From: Asaia bogorensis | GTDB lineage: Bacteria; Pseudomonadota; Alphaproteobacteria; Reyranellales; Reyranellaceae | Reading direction: 5' to 3' | NCBI GenBank assembly: GCA_945905835.1 | Contig: CAMDQJ010000008.1 | Coordinates: 1 to 59,216, forward strand | DNA length: 59,216 bases | Part shown: positions 1-8,800 of the stretch, one piece after another | Numbering within the stretch: position 1 is the stretch's first letter | Layout of the letters: every line of letters starts with the position of its first letter | Notes under the pieces: generated by a model | Told to the model about the DNA's origin: nothing | Databases searched by the model: none | What the model saw: the letters and a program-made list of their open reading frames with translations, nothing else | Translations under genes and position numbers: made by a program

Positions 1-647
1 TCACCGAACACCCGCGTCCGCTGGCGGCGGCCATCCCCCAGGATCCGCGCCACCGCGATCCGGGTGTTGTCGTACAGGATCGACTGCGGCACGCCGCCGA
101 AGAAGTCGAATGCCGCCACGTGACCGGCGCAGAATGCCTCCGTCGTCTCAGCCGGATAGGCCTGCACGAAGCCGGCATCGCTGTGCGCCAGGTCCATCGC
201 AAAGAAGTGGATCTTCCGTTCCACCCCGCCGATCACCGCCAGTGCCTCGCCGAAGTCGGCCTGAGCATGACCGGGATCGTGCCGCAGCGGCACGAACATC
301 TCCCGGGACCGCTGACGCTGCCCCAACACGTAATCCTTCACGATGGTCAGGCCGCCGGCGTAACCGTGTTCGTCGCGCAGCCGCTCGAAGATCCGCTTCG
401 ACGTATGCCGCTGCTTCACCGGACGGCCCTTATCAGCCTCCAAAATATGATCGATAATCCCGACGAACGGATCCAGTTTAGGCCGGGCCGGCGGCCGGCT
501 CCGCCGGTACCCCGGCGGAACCGAGAAGGACAGCATCTTGGCGACCGTCCGAGGGTCGAGCCCGAACCGCCGAGCCGTCTCGCGACGGCTCAGACCCTCA
601 ATCCGCACCGAATGGCGGACCTGCCTGTAAAGTTCCACGCCTTTCAT
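1..647 (-). CDS. istA: IS21-family transposase IstA, N-terminal 215 residues (runs off the window)
   Basis: This frame is open from an ATG at 647 to base 1 without a stop. It starts MKGVELYRQVRHSV, followed by an HTH-like segment (LSRRETARRFGLDPRTV, about residues 19-35) that in IS21 transposases binds the element ends. An rve/DDE integrase core follows, with the first acidic residue in HAQADFGEA (about residue 131) and the second in ILYDNTRIAV (about residue 195). Full-length IstA is usually about 400-500 residues, so roughly half is present; the final Glu is outside. The start fits a purine-rich GGCGGGGGG stretch directly upstream. IstA catalyses transposition together with the ATPase IstB. 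Family assignment is firm; activity is unknown. Confidence 0.93.
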   Translation of the reverse strand, partial: MKGVELYRQVRHSVRIEGLSRRETARRFGLDPRTVAKMLSFSVPPGYRRSRPPARPKLDPFVGIIDHILEADKGRPVKQRHTSKRIFERLRDEHGYAGGLTIVKDYVLGQRQRSREMFVPLRHDPGHAQADFGEALAVIGGVERKIHFFAMDLAHSDAGFVQAYPAETTEAFCAGHVAAFDFFGGVPQSILYDNTRIAVARILGDGRRQRTRVFG

Positions 648-758
648 CCCCCCGCCCTCTGCATGCCGTGCAAAGAGCTAACTGCCGATGTATTTTCGTT
701 CCGGCGCAACCAGATATTCCGGCCGCTTCAGTGAGGGAGTTTGTCTCCGGCGCTTACA
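1..758 (-). mobile_element. IS21-family insertion sequence, 5' part
   Basis: The element end lies at 758, where the sequence shared with the far right edge of the window stops abruptly. Read on the minus strand it begins TGTAAGCGCCGGAGAC, with the 5'-TG expected of IS21-family ends. A leader of about 110 bases precedes the istA start at 647. The rest of istA and all of istB would lie left of the window. The element has landed in the 5' part of a methyltransferase gene. The same 112 bases recur inverted at 59105-59216. A target duplication cannot be checked because the other end is not in view. Confidence 0.9.
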
Positions 759-1326
759 AACCGCCGTAAGTTGGTTTCAGCCGCACTCGATACGGTCGCT
801 AGAGCTGATCGATTCAGCGTCTCCCGACCGCAAGGTGTCCGTGATCGACGTGGGAGGCGGCGCGTCGACCCTGGTCGACGATCTTCTAGCCCGAGGCTTT
901 GGCGACGTTACGGTCTTGGACATTGCCGAGCCGGCGCTTGAACGGTCAAAAGTACGCATCGGGAGTGCCAGCGATCGGGTCGGTTGGATCGTTGCCGATA
1001 TCACGCAATGGAAGCCGGCGCGGACTTGGGACATCTGGCATGACCGCGCGGTGTTCCATTTTCTCACTGAGCAGGGACACCAGGATGCCTACGTCGCCGC
1101 GCTGACGGCTGGGACCAAGGCGGGCGCGACGGTCATCATGGCGACCTTTGCGCTCGACGGTCCCGAAAAATGCAGCGGCTTGCCCGTCCAGCGTTACAGC
1201 CCGGCACTACTGGCGACGCGCCTCGGAGACCGTTTCATGCTGACGGCAGACGCCAGCGAAACCCACGTAACGCCATGGGGTTCTGAGCAGCGATTTTCGT
1301 ATGCGGTCCTACGGCGCCTAGAGTAG
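759..1326 (+). pseudogene. class I SAM-dependent methyltransferase, 5' end removed by IS21
   Basis: From base 759 the frame reads TAVSWFQPHSIRSLELI, which in related methyltransferases sits about 15-20 residues after the start, behind an HWDxxY motif that is missing here. The SAM-binding motif I is VIDVGGGASTLVDDLL and motif II is VTVLDIAEPAL; WHDRAVFHFLT supplies the later DxxxxFH-type element. The protein runs intact to TAG at 1324-1326. The IS21 end abuts the coding sequence at 758/759, and the frame extends back into the IS to an ATG at 688, giving a 212-residue hybrid whose first 24 residues are IS-encoded. Whether that hybrid is made is unknown. Substrate cannot be inferred. Confidence 0.85.
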
Positions 1327-1383
1327 CGAGTACGGCAAGTATACAATAGCCATTCATATGGCGAGGAACGTCGCTTCTAGTCT

Positions 1384-2238
1384 TCAGTAGCTCGGCTTGG
1401 TCGAAAACGGCGTCAGTTGCAGCTCGTGCGTCCAGACCGACCGGTCCTGGGTATGCAGATAGTAGAACGCCTCGGCGATCTTCACCGGATTCATCACCAC
1501 CTCGGGGTTCTGCCTTGCTCTCGGCAGGGCATGGGTTCCCGGCGAGTCGATCAGGCCGTCGATCACCACGTTGGCGACATGCACACCGTGCTCGGAATAC
1601 TCCTCGGTGAGCACCTGCGCCAGGGTGCGCATCATGACGCGGGGATAGTAGAGCGACTGACCAGTCATGCGCTTGCGCCCGCGCAGCGAGCTCGAATTGT
1701 TGGAAAAGAAGAACGACCCCTCGCCGCGCTTGCGCATCGCCGGCAGAACTTCCTTGGCGACGAGGAAAGGGCCGCGGCTGGCGATATGCTGTGCGGTATC
1801 GAACATCTCGACCGGGATATGCTCGAGCAGTTCCTTCTCCGGCGGCAGATCGCGGCCTTCGAGGTAGCCGGCGTTATAGACAAGAACATGCGGATCGCCG
1901 GCGTCGCGGCGAATCGTGGCGAAGGCCGCCGCGACGGAGTCCTGCCGCGAGAGATCGAGCTCGACGATCATGCAATCGCCGCCCTGATCGCGGATCGCCG
2001 CCGCCAGGCCCGACGCATTGGCCTCGCTGCGGGTCGTCAGGACGACGAAGAACCCCTCGCCCGCGAACTTCTGGGCGATGGCGCCGCCGATACCCCAGCG
2101 GATGCCGACGGGAAGGTCGCTGTCATCGAGCGCCCTGCCATGCACCAATTTGGTGTTGCGGCCATCCGACTGCCATTTCGACGTGGCGCCCACCACCACG
2201 GCAACCTGCTTGCTCTTGCTATTCCGATTCCCGGCCAT
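1384..2238 (-). CDS. divergent SDR-family oxidoreductase
   Basis: The 284-residue protein has a Rossmann N-terminus but with a long insertion between VVVGAT (about residues 14-19) and WGIGGAIAQKF. That resembles the extended cofactor loop of FabI-type enoyl reductases more than the compact TGxxxGIG of classical SDRs. LDLS and YNAG match the usual adenine-binding and NNAG motifs. The expected YxxxK is replaced by YYPRVMMR, with Arg at the position where FabI enzymes carry Lys (Y-x6-K), so the proton-relay lysine is not obvious. It is the last gene of a five-gene minus-strand cluster (amidase, AtzH-like, amidohydrolase, CitE-like, SDR), 29 bases after the CitE-like gene. A redox step on the pathway intermediate is inferred. 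Confidence 0.8.
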   Translation of the reverse strand: MAGNRNSKSKQVAVVVGATSKWQSDGRNTKLVHGRALDDSDLPVGIRWGIGGAIAQKFAGEGFFVVLTTRSEANASGLAAAIRDQGGDCMIVELDLSRQDSVAAAFATIRRDAGDPHVLVYNAGYLEGRDLPPEKELLEHIPVEMFDTAQHIASRGPFLVAKEVLPAMRKRGEGSFFFSNNSSSLRGRKRMTGQSLYYPRVMMRTLAQVLTEEYSEHGVHVANVVIDGLIDSPGTHALPRARQNPEVVMNPVKIAEAFYYLHTQDRSVWTHELQLTPFSTKPSY

Positions 2239-2267
2239 CTCGAAATGCTCCCTCTTTTTTGATCGCG

Positions 2268-3167
2268 CTAGCCTTCGCGCCGACCGCTACTGGATCGCGT
2301 CCAGGATGCGGCGCGCTCCAACAGCCGCCGCGCACGAATGACGACCGGCAGGTCGATCATGCTGCCCTCGAAGGCCACTGCACCAGCCCCGTCGGCCACG
2401 GCGGCGTCGAAGGCTGCGAGCAGCCGGCGGGCGCGGTCCAGTTCGGCGGCCGAGGCGCCGTACTCTTCATTGATGATCGGCACGTGCGCCGGGTGGATGC
2501 AGGCGGCCGTGGTGAAGCCCAGCGCCTTGCCGCGCCGCAGCCCGGCTCGATAGGATTCGAGGTCGTCGATCTGCGCGAGCTGTCCCATCGACCCCATCGG
2601 CAGGATCCCCGCCGCGCGCGCCGCCGCCAGGCCCTGCATGGCAAAGACGTACATGCTGTCGGCCGAGGGGGTGGCGCCGAGTTCGGTCGCCATGTCCTCG
2701 CCGCCAACCGACATTCCGGCCATGCGTGGCTCGGCCGCAATGGCGAAGAGGTGAGGCAGCGCCGCCGGCGACTCGATCAGGGCGAGGAAGCGCGTATGGC
2801 CGATCGGCATGTCGAGCGTTTCCTCCCGGGCCGTCACCAGCTCCGCGAGCAGGCGGACGTGTTCGGGGCCCATGACTTTCGGCAGCATCAGGGCGGCGAC
2901 GCCCGGCATGATGGACCCGGCGATGTCCGCTACGGCAAGGTCGAGTGGCCGATTGATGCGCACCACGACGTCTGCGCCACCTTGGGCAACGCGCGGCACG
3001 GCAGCCGGCAGGGCGGCGCGAGCGGTGGCCTTGTGCGCGGGCAGGATGGAATCCTCAAGGTCGAGGATGATGACATCGGCCCCGCGCGCATGGGCCTTCG
3101 AGAGGAAGCGTTCGGAGGTCACCGGCACGAACAGCAGCGATCGCCAGGTCGGTTGTGGCCGGGTCAT
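2268..3167 (-). CDS. CitE-like CoA-ester lyase (HpcH/HpaI aldolase family)
   Basis: The 299-residue protein starts MTRPQPTWRSLLFVPVTSE, the typical beginning of CitE-like TIM-barrel lyases. It carries VIILDLEDSI (Mg-binding acidic cluster, about residues 32-41), VVVRIN for substrate binding and the FLALIESPAAL strand with the second metal-binding Glu. Family members cleave or form CoA thioesters such as citramalyl-, malyl- or 3-hydroxy-3-methylglutaryl-type CoA; the substrate here cannot be read from sequence. The start at 3167 is preferred over the upstream ATG at 3290 because family homology begins there and GGAGCGCAG lies just upstream. The gene follows the amidohydrolase by 26 bases, suggesting co-transcription. 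Confidence 0.87.
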   Translation of the reverse strand: MTRPQPTWRSLLFVPVTSERFLSKAHARGADVIILDLEDSILPAHKATARAALPAAVPRVAQGGADVVVRINRPLDLAVADIAGSIMPGVAALMLPKVMGPEHVRLLAELVTAREETLDMPIGHTRFLALIESPAALPHLFAIAAEPRMAGMSVGGEDMATELGATPSADSMYVFAMQGLAAARAAGILPMGSMGQLAQIDDLESYRAGLRRGKALGFTTAACIHPAHVPIINEEYGASAAELDRARRLLAAFDAAVADGAGAVAFEGSMIDLPVVIRARRLLERAASWTRSSSGRREG

Positions 3168-3193
3168 TTGCTGCGCTCCTGTGAGTCCACGCC

Positions 3194-4234
3194 CTAGCCC
3201 AGCTTGTATACCCGGCTCGCGGTGCCCGAAAACAGGGCAGTCTTCTCGGTAGCCGAGGCCTTGGCCGAGAGGCGCTTGAAGGCATTCCACAGCACGCCGT
3301 AGCCGCTGGTGATCTTGTCGACCGGGAAGTTGCTTTCGAACATGCAGCGGTCGACGCCGAACAGCTCGATGCAGGGCTCGACCCAGGGCTTGAAGGCATC
3401 GGCCAGGGCCTGCGAGCCGGGCGGCACGGGCTTGCGGTAAAAATCGAACCAGCCCATCGCCATGCCGAGCCCGCCGACCTTCACGACGATGTTCTGGCGC
3501 CTGGCGAGCTCCACCATCGACTTCTTCCAGGTGGCAACCACCTCGGCGTGACGGCCGGCATAGCCGGCATAGCCCAGAGGGCCGCCGACATGGTCGAGCA
3601 CGATCGCGGTATTGGGGAAGGCGTCGGCGAGGTCGGCAATTTCACCGAGCTGCGGATGGTACAGCCAGGCGTCGAAGGTGAGATTGCGCTTGGCCAGCTC
3701 CTTGAAGCCCTCGCGCCAGGTCCTGTCGCGTGTCAGCTCCTGAGTCGGATCGGTGCGCGAATTGCGGATATCGGGGTCGGCATCCCAGCCGGTCTGGTGG
3801 CGGATACCCTTGAAGCGGCCGTTGCCGGCGGCGATCTGGGCGTCGAATACAGCGCCCGCCTTGGCGCCCAGGCGCAGATCGACATGGCTCACGATGCCGG
3901 CGCAGGCGCGCAGGTTGCCGTAGATGCCCGAGGCACTCATCGCCGCCACGCCGTTGGCGAACTCGGTCTCGCCGACGCAGCGCAATTCGGCCGGGCCGTC
4001 CTTGCGGTACATCGAATGGCAGTCGACGAACACCGTCGCCACGATGTTGTGGCCGGTCTGGGTGTCGGCCAGCAGGTCGTGGAACATGTAGTCGTTGCCG
4101 GCACGCTGCCAGAGGTGATGGTGCGGATCGACGATCGGCAGCTCGGGCTCGAGCGCCGGTTCGGAGAGCTTGGCGACCCAGGCGGGATCGGGGGCAACGA
4201 CGTTTCCAAGTGCAGGCGTCGTGGGCTTGCTCAT
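3194..4234 (-). CDS. amidohydrolase family 2 protein (PDC-lactonase-like metal hydrolase)
   Basis: This is a 346-residue TIM-barrel hydrolase of the amidohydrolase_2 group, which includes 2-pyrone-4,6-dicarboxylate lactonase and decarboxylases such as ACMSD. Visible motifs are ELPIVDPHHHLWQ near residue 40 (metal-binding HxH), FKGIRHQTGW, AIVLDHVGGPLG (metal or substrate His) and CMFESNFPVDK near the C-terminus (active-site acidic residue). Start 4234 is chosen because GAGGAAA lies four bases upstream; an in-frame ATG at 4258 has no comparable site. It lies 41 bases after the AtzH-like gene and just before the CitE-like lyase. A ring-opening or lactone-hydrolysing step before CoA-ester cleavage is a plausible but unproven role. 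Confidence 0.85.
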   Translation of the reverse strand: MSKPTTPALGNVVAPDPAWVAKLSEPALEPELPIVDPHHHLWQRAGNDYMFHDLLADTQTGHNIVATVFVDCHSMYRKDGPAELRCVGETEFANGVAAMSASGIYGNLRACAGIVSHVDLRLGAKAGAVFDAQIAAGNGRFKGIRHQTGWDADPDIRNSRTDPTQELTRDRTWREGFKELAKRNLTFDAWLYHPQLGEIADLADAFPNTAIVLDHVGGPLGYAGYAGRHAEVVATWKKSMVELARRQNIVVKVGGLGMAMGWFDFYRKPVPPGSQALADAFKPWVEPCIELFGVDRCMFESNFPVDKITSGYGVLWNAFKRLSAKASATEKTALFSGTASRVYKLG

Positions 4235-4275
4235 GGTTTCCTCGATCTTTTCATTCATTGGTCAGAAGATGGGCG

Positions 4276-4680
4276 TCAGAAGACGGGCTGCTCGGCGATC
4301 ATCGAGACATGGGCAACGATCACCTTCCAGCCGGCATCGGGAAAGCGCACCCAGGTCTGGCTCTGCCGGCCGGTCATCTCCCTGCCGCGCACCTTGTAGA
4401 CGAGGTTCACGGTGGCGATGTCGCGGCCGAGCGTCAGGATGTCGACGCGATAGCGCTTCTCCTTGGTGCCGGGCCCCGGCACGCGCGCCACGCGATGGGC
4501 ATGGATGCGGTCGAAGCCGTAGCCGTGCTCGTGGTTGGCAAGCCGGATGGTATGCGGACTGTTCCAGAAGGTGGCGTCGAGCACGTCGACGTTCTTGTCT
4601 ATCAGCGCCTGCTCGTAACGCTCGAACAGCGTGCTCACCTCGGCAACGACTTCCGGAATGTTCGGTGTCAGATCCGTCAC
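4276..4680 (-). CDS. AtzH/HpxZ-like protein (DUF3225, NTF2-like fold)
   Basis: The 134-residue protein matches the HpxZ/AtzH family: an N-terminal helix (VVAEVSTLFERYEQAL), then DATFWNSPHTIRLANHE, and a C-terminal TWVRFPDAGWKVIVAHVS strand pair of the NTF2-like cone. AtzH has been described as a dicarboxyurea deamidase in cyanuric acid degradation, and HpxZ belongs to the oxalurate branch of purine catabolism; both sit beside an amidase gene. Here the gene overlaps the upstream amidase by four bases (ATGA), the same pairing. No AtzD, AtzF or allantoin genes are seen, so the actual substrate is open. Confidence 0.85.
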   Translation of the reverse strand: MTDLTPNIPEVVAEVSTLFERYEQALIDKNVDVLDATFWNSPHTIRLANHEHGYGFDRIHAHRVARVPGPGTKEKRYRVDILTLGRDIATVNLVYKVRGREMTGRQSQTWVRFPDAGWKVIVAHVSMIAEQPVF

Positions 4681-5867
4681 GGGCTCCCCTCGAGGGCGCG
4701 CGCCACGGCCACCAGGGTCGCGTCGCTGCCACGAGGGCCGATGATGGACAGACCGACCGGCAAACCGTCAACCGTCATACCCGGGAGGCTGACTTGCGGA
4801 TGGCCCGCGAGGCCGCCCTGGGCGCAGAGGCAGGTGATGCGGTCGCGCAGCGGGTCGAGCACCGACAGCGGCTGGCCCTTGAGCGGCGCCGGGAACGGCG
4901 TCGTCGGCAGGCAGAGGATCGTACCGGCCGGCAACAGGTAGGCCATGCGCCCGCGCGCCTCCTGGCGCATCAGGTTGGCCCAGCTCTGCTCGGCCGCGGG
5001 CACCATCGAGCCCATGACCAGCGCCTTGGCGACGGAGAAGGCGAAGCGCGGATTGCCCTTGTCGAGCCAGTCCTTGAACGTGTTGTAGGCCTCGACCGGC
5101 TGCAGCGTGCGCTGGGCGCGTGCCCACACCGAGAGGCCCTGCGGCGCGATGATGTCCTCGCGGCTCGTGCCGACGAGCGCGGCCAAGCGCTTGACCATCG
5201 GCTGCAGGGCGGCGGCGACGTTGGCATCGGCGAAGCCGAACGCGTCAACCGCGACGATGAGCTTCGCCGGCAGCGCCACGGGAATCGCCTCGCCCAGCAG
5301 CACGGCCGAAACGCGGGCGAAGGTCGCGGCGTCGCGAGCGAACCAGCCGGTGGTGTCGGAGGTCGGCGCCTGCGGCAGCATGCCGGCGACGTTGAGGCGG
5401 CCATGGGTCGGCCGAATGCCGTAGAGGCCGCAGAAGCTCGAGGGCACGCGGACCGAGCCGCCGGTATCGGTGCCGAGCGCGGTGTCGCAGATTCCGGCGG
5501 CGACGGCGGCGGCCGAGCCTGACGACGAGCCGCCCGGCACGCGGTCCGGTGCTTTTGAATTGAGCGGCGTGCCGTCGAAGGCGTTCTCGCCCAGAATGCC
5601 AAGCGAAACCTCGTCGGTAATGGTTTTGCCGATCAGCGTCGCGCCCGAATCGAGCAGCGTCTGCACCGCCCAGGCGTGTTTGGCGGGGATCGGCCGGCCG
5701 GTCGGCCAGTCGTGGTTGCCGCCGCCGGTCGCAACACCGGCGACGTCGAACAGGTCCTTGGCAGCAAAGGTGAGGCCGGCCAGCGGCCCGCCGGCGCGGC
5801 CCTCGATGCGCACCCGGGGGCCGGGCACGAAAGCGCCTATGCGATCGTAGGGGGCGTCTTTTTCCAA
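4677..5867 (-). CDS. amidase (amidase-signature family, AtzE/HpxY-like context)
   Basis: The 396-residue protein carries the amidase-signature Ser-cisSer-Lys triad: Lys37 in TFAAKDLFD, the cis-Ser in VPGGSSSGSAAAV (about 114-115) and nucleophile Ser138 in GTDTGGSVRVPSS. It is shorter than most AtzE or GatA relatives (450 or more residues) but has no break. It hydrolyses a C-N amide bond; the substrate is unknown. It is the first gene of the minus-strand catabolic cluster and overlaps the AtzH-like gene by four bases, so the two are probably translationally coupled. The RND permease gene ends only 9 bases upstream on the same strand, so a dedicated promoter is not obvious. Confidence 0.9.
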   Translation of the reverse strand: MEKDAPYDRIGAFVPGPRVRIEGRAGGPLAGLTFAAKDLFDVAGVATGGGNHDWPTGRPIPAKHAWAVQTLLDSGATLIGKTITDEVSLGILGENAFDGTPLNSKAPDRVPGGSSSGSAAAVAAGICDTALGTDTGGSVRVPSSFCGLYGIRPTHGRLNVAGMLPQAPTSDTTGWFARDAATFARVSAVLLGEAIPVALPAKLIVAVDAFGFADANVAAALQPMVKRLAALVGTSREDIIAPQGLSVWARAQRTLQPVEAYNTFKDWLDKGNPRFAFSVAKALVMGSMVPAAEQSWANLMRQEARGRMAYLLPAGTILCLPTTPFPAPLKGQPLSVLDPLRDRITCLCAQGGLAGHPQVSLPGMTVDGLPVGLSIIGPRGSDATLVAVARALEGSP

Positions 5868-5876
5868 GAGCTGGAA

Positions 5877-8800
5877 CTACTCGGCCGGCGCTGCGGCCTT
5901 GGCGCCTTTGCGCCGTATCTTGAAGTCGCCGAACCTGACGCCCAGCAGCTTGTCGAACCAGATATAGACCACCGGCGTGATAAAGAGCGTCAGGAGCTGC
6001 GAGACCATGAGGCCGCCGACCACGGTGACGCCGAGCGGCTGGCGCAACTCGGCACCGGCGCCGGCGCCGATGGCAATCGGCAGCGAGCCCAGAAGCGCGC
6101 AGGTCGTCGTCATCATGATGGGCCGGAAGCGCAGGAGCGCCGCCTCGACGATCGCCTCTTCGGCCGTCGCGCCGTGATTGCGGCGTTCGACGGCGAAGTC
6201 GACCATCATGATGGCGTTCTTCTTGACGATGCCGATCAGCATGACCACGCCGATCACGGCGATGACGCTGAGATCCATGCCGAAGAGCTGCAGCGTGATC
6301 AGCGCACCGATGCCGGCCGACGGCAGGCCCGACAGGATCGTCAGCGGATGGATGAAATTCTCGTAGAGGATGCCGAGGATGATGTAGATCACCAGAACGG
6401 CGGCGAACAGCAGCATGCCCTGGTTGGCCACGGCCTGCTGGAAGACCTTGGCGCTGCCTTCGAAGCTGGTCGAGATACTGGCCGGCACCCCGACTTCGCC
6501 CGCCACTTCCTGGATCGACTTGACCGCCTCGCCGAGCGCCACGCCGGGCGCCAAGTTGAACGAGATCATGACCGCCGGAAGCTGGGCGATGTGGTTGACG
6601 GTGAGCGACGTCGGCTTGTCGCTGCGCTTGGCGACGGTGTCGAGCGGCACCAGGCTGCCGGTCGGCGTGCGCACCATCATGCGGCGCAGCACCTCGTTGG
6701 TGTCGGCGTACCTGGGATCGACCTCGAGGATCACCTGATAGGTATCGTCGGCGGCATAGATGGTCGAGACCTGGCGTGTGCCGTAGGCCGAGTAGAGCAG
6801 CAGGCGGATCTGGTCGATCGAAAGACCGAGCCGCGAGGCAGTGTCGCGGTCGATGTCGATGACCGTCGAGCGGGCGCGCACCTGCAGGTCGGAGTTGACG
6901 TCGATGATGTTGGAAAGGCGGCGCATGCGCTCTTCCATCTGCGGCGCGAATTCGCGCAACGAGAGGAGATTGCTGGAACGCATGCCGAACTGGTACTGGG
7001 CGCGGCTTAGAGTCGTAGCGATGTTGATCGACTGAATGGGCTGGAAGAAGATGTTGATACCCGGCACGGCGGCGGTGGCGCGGCGCAGGCGGGCGATGAC
7101 CTGTAGCGCCGAGTCCTTGCGTTCGGGCTTGGCGCGCAGATTGACGAAGACGCGGCCGGAATTGACCGTGTTCGCGGCGTTGCCGCCGCCGACCGTCGAC
7201 AGCACCGACACCACGTCGGGATCGCGCTTGATGATCTCGGCGATCACGCTCTGGCGGGCCACCATGGCGTCGAACGAGGCGTCGTCCGGGCCGACCGTCG
7301 AGCCGGTGATCTGGCCGATATCCTCGGACGGGAAGAAGCCCTTGGGAATGTTCTGGAAAAGGATGAAGGTGATGACGAAGGTGCTGAGCGTGATGGTCAG
7401 CACGATGCGCGGCATCTTGACCGTCCGCAGCAGTGCCCAGCGGTAGCCGGCCGTCACCTGGTTGAAGCTCCATTCGAACGAGCGCAGCAGGAAATTGTGC
7501 TTCTCGTGATGGTCGATCGGCTTCAGCAGCCGCGAGCACAGCATCGGCGTCAGGGTGAGCGAAACGATGCCTGAGATCAGGATGGCCATGCTGATGACCA
7601 GGCCGAACTCGTTGAACATGCGGCCGACGACGCCGCCCATGAACAGCACGGGGATGAACACGGCGACCAGCGACAACGTCATCGAGACGATGGTGAAGCC
7701 CACTTCCTTGGCGCCCTTGAAGGCGGCGTCCATCGGCTTCTCGCCGGCCTCGATGTGGCGGACGATGTTCTCCAGCATGACGATGGCGTCGTCGACGACG
7801 AAACCCACCGCCAGCGTCAGCGCCAGCAACGAGATGTTGTCGATCGAGTGATTGCACAGATACATGCCGGCAAACGTGCCGATGATGGAGATTGGCAGGG
7901 CGATGGCCGGAATCAGCGTCGCCCGGAAGCTGCGCAGGAAGAAGTAGATGGCGATCACGACCAGCACGCCGGCGAGGCAGAGCGAGAATTCGACGTCCTC
8001 GATGGCGTTGCGGATCGACACCGAGCGGTCGCTCAGGATCTTGATCTCGACGCCGCTTGACAGCTCGGCCTCGATCGCCGGCAGCATCGCCTTGACGCGG
8101 TCGACCACCTCGACGGTGTTGGCGTCGGGCTGGCGATAGACGGCGAGCAGGATGGCACGGGTGCCGTCGAGCCAGCTCGCGACCTTGTCGTTCTCGACAC
8201 TGTCGATCGCGGTGGCGACGTCGGAGATGCGCACCGGCGCGCCGTTCTGCCAGGCAACGATGACCGGCGCGTAGTCGGCGGCCTTGGTGATCGGGCCGGT
8301 GGCATCGAGAATGGCGTTCTGGCGGGCGTCGGCGATGGCGCCCAGCGGCTTGGTCGAGTTGGCGCTGACGATGGCGGTCTGAAGTTCGTTCAGCGTCAGG
8401 CCGCGGACCGCGAGCTGGTCGAGGTTGGCGCGCACGCGCACGGCGTACTTCTGCGAGCCGAAGATCAGGATCTGGGCGATGCCGGGCAGGGTCGAGATGC
8501 GCGGCAGGATGGCGCGGTTGGCAAAAGCGTCGATGTCCGACAGACGGACCTGCGAGGACTTCAGCGCGATGAACATGATCGCGTAGTCCGCCGGATTGAC
8601 CTTGCGGAAGCTGGGCGGCGTCGGCAGCTCGGCCGGCAGGCGGCGCAGCGCCGAGGAGATCGCCGACTGCACGTCGAGCGCGGCGCCGTCGATGTTACGG
8701 TTGAGGTCGAACTGCAGGACGATCGAGGTGTTACCCAGCGACGACGTCGAGGTCATCGTCGTTACGCCGGCGATGGTCGAGAACTGGCGCTCGAGGATCG

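Noticed and set aside
120..734. Plus-strand ORFs over the first 700 bases
   Set aside because: They are antisense to istA, which has clear HTH and DDE motifs on the minus strand.
5245..7857. Long opposite-frame ORF (870 codons) inside the RND and amidase genes
   Set aside because: It is Arg/Gly/His-rich shadow translation of the high-GC permease and amidase genes; both real frames show family motifs throughout.
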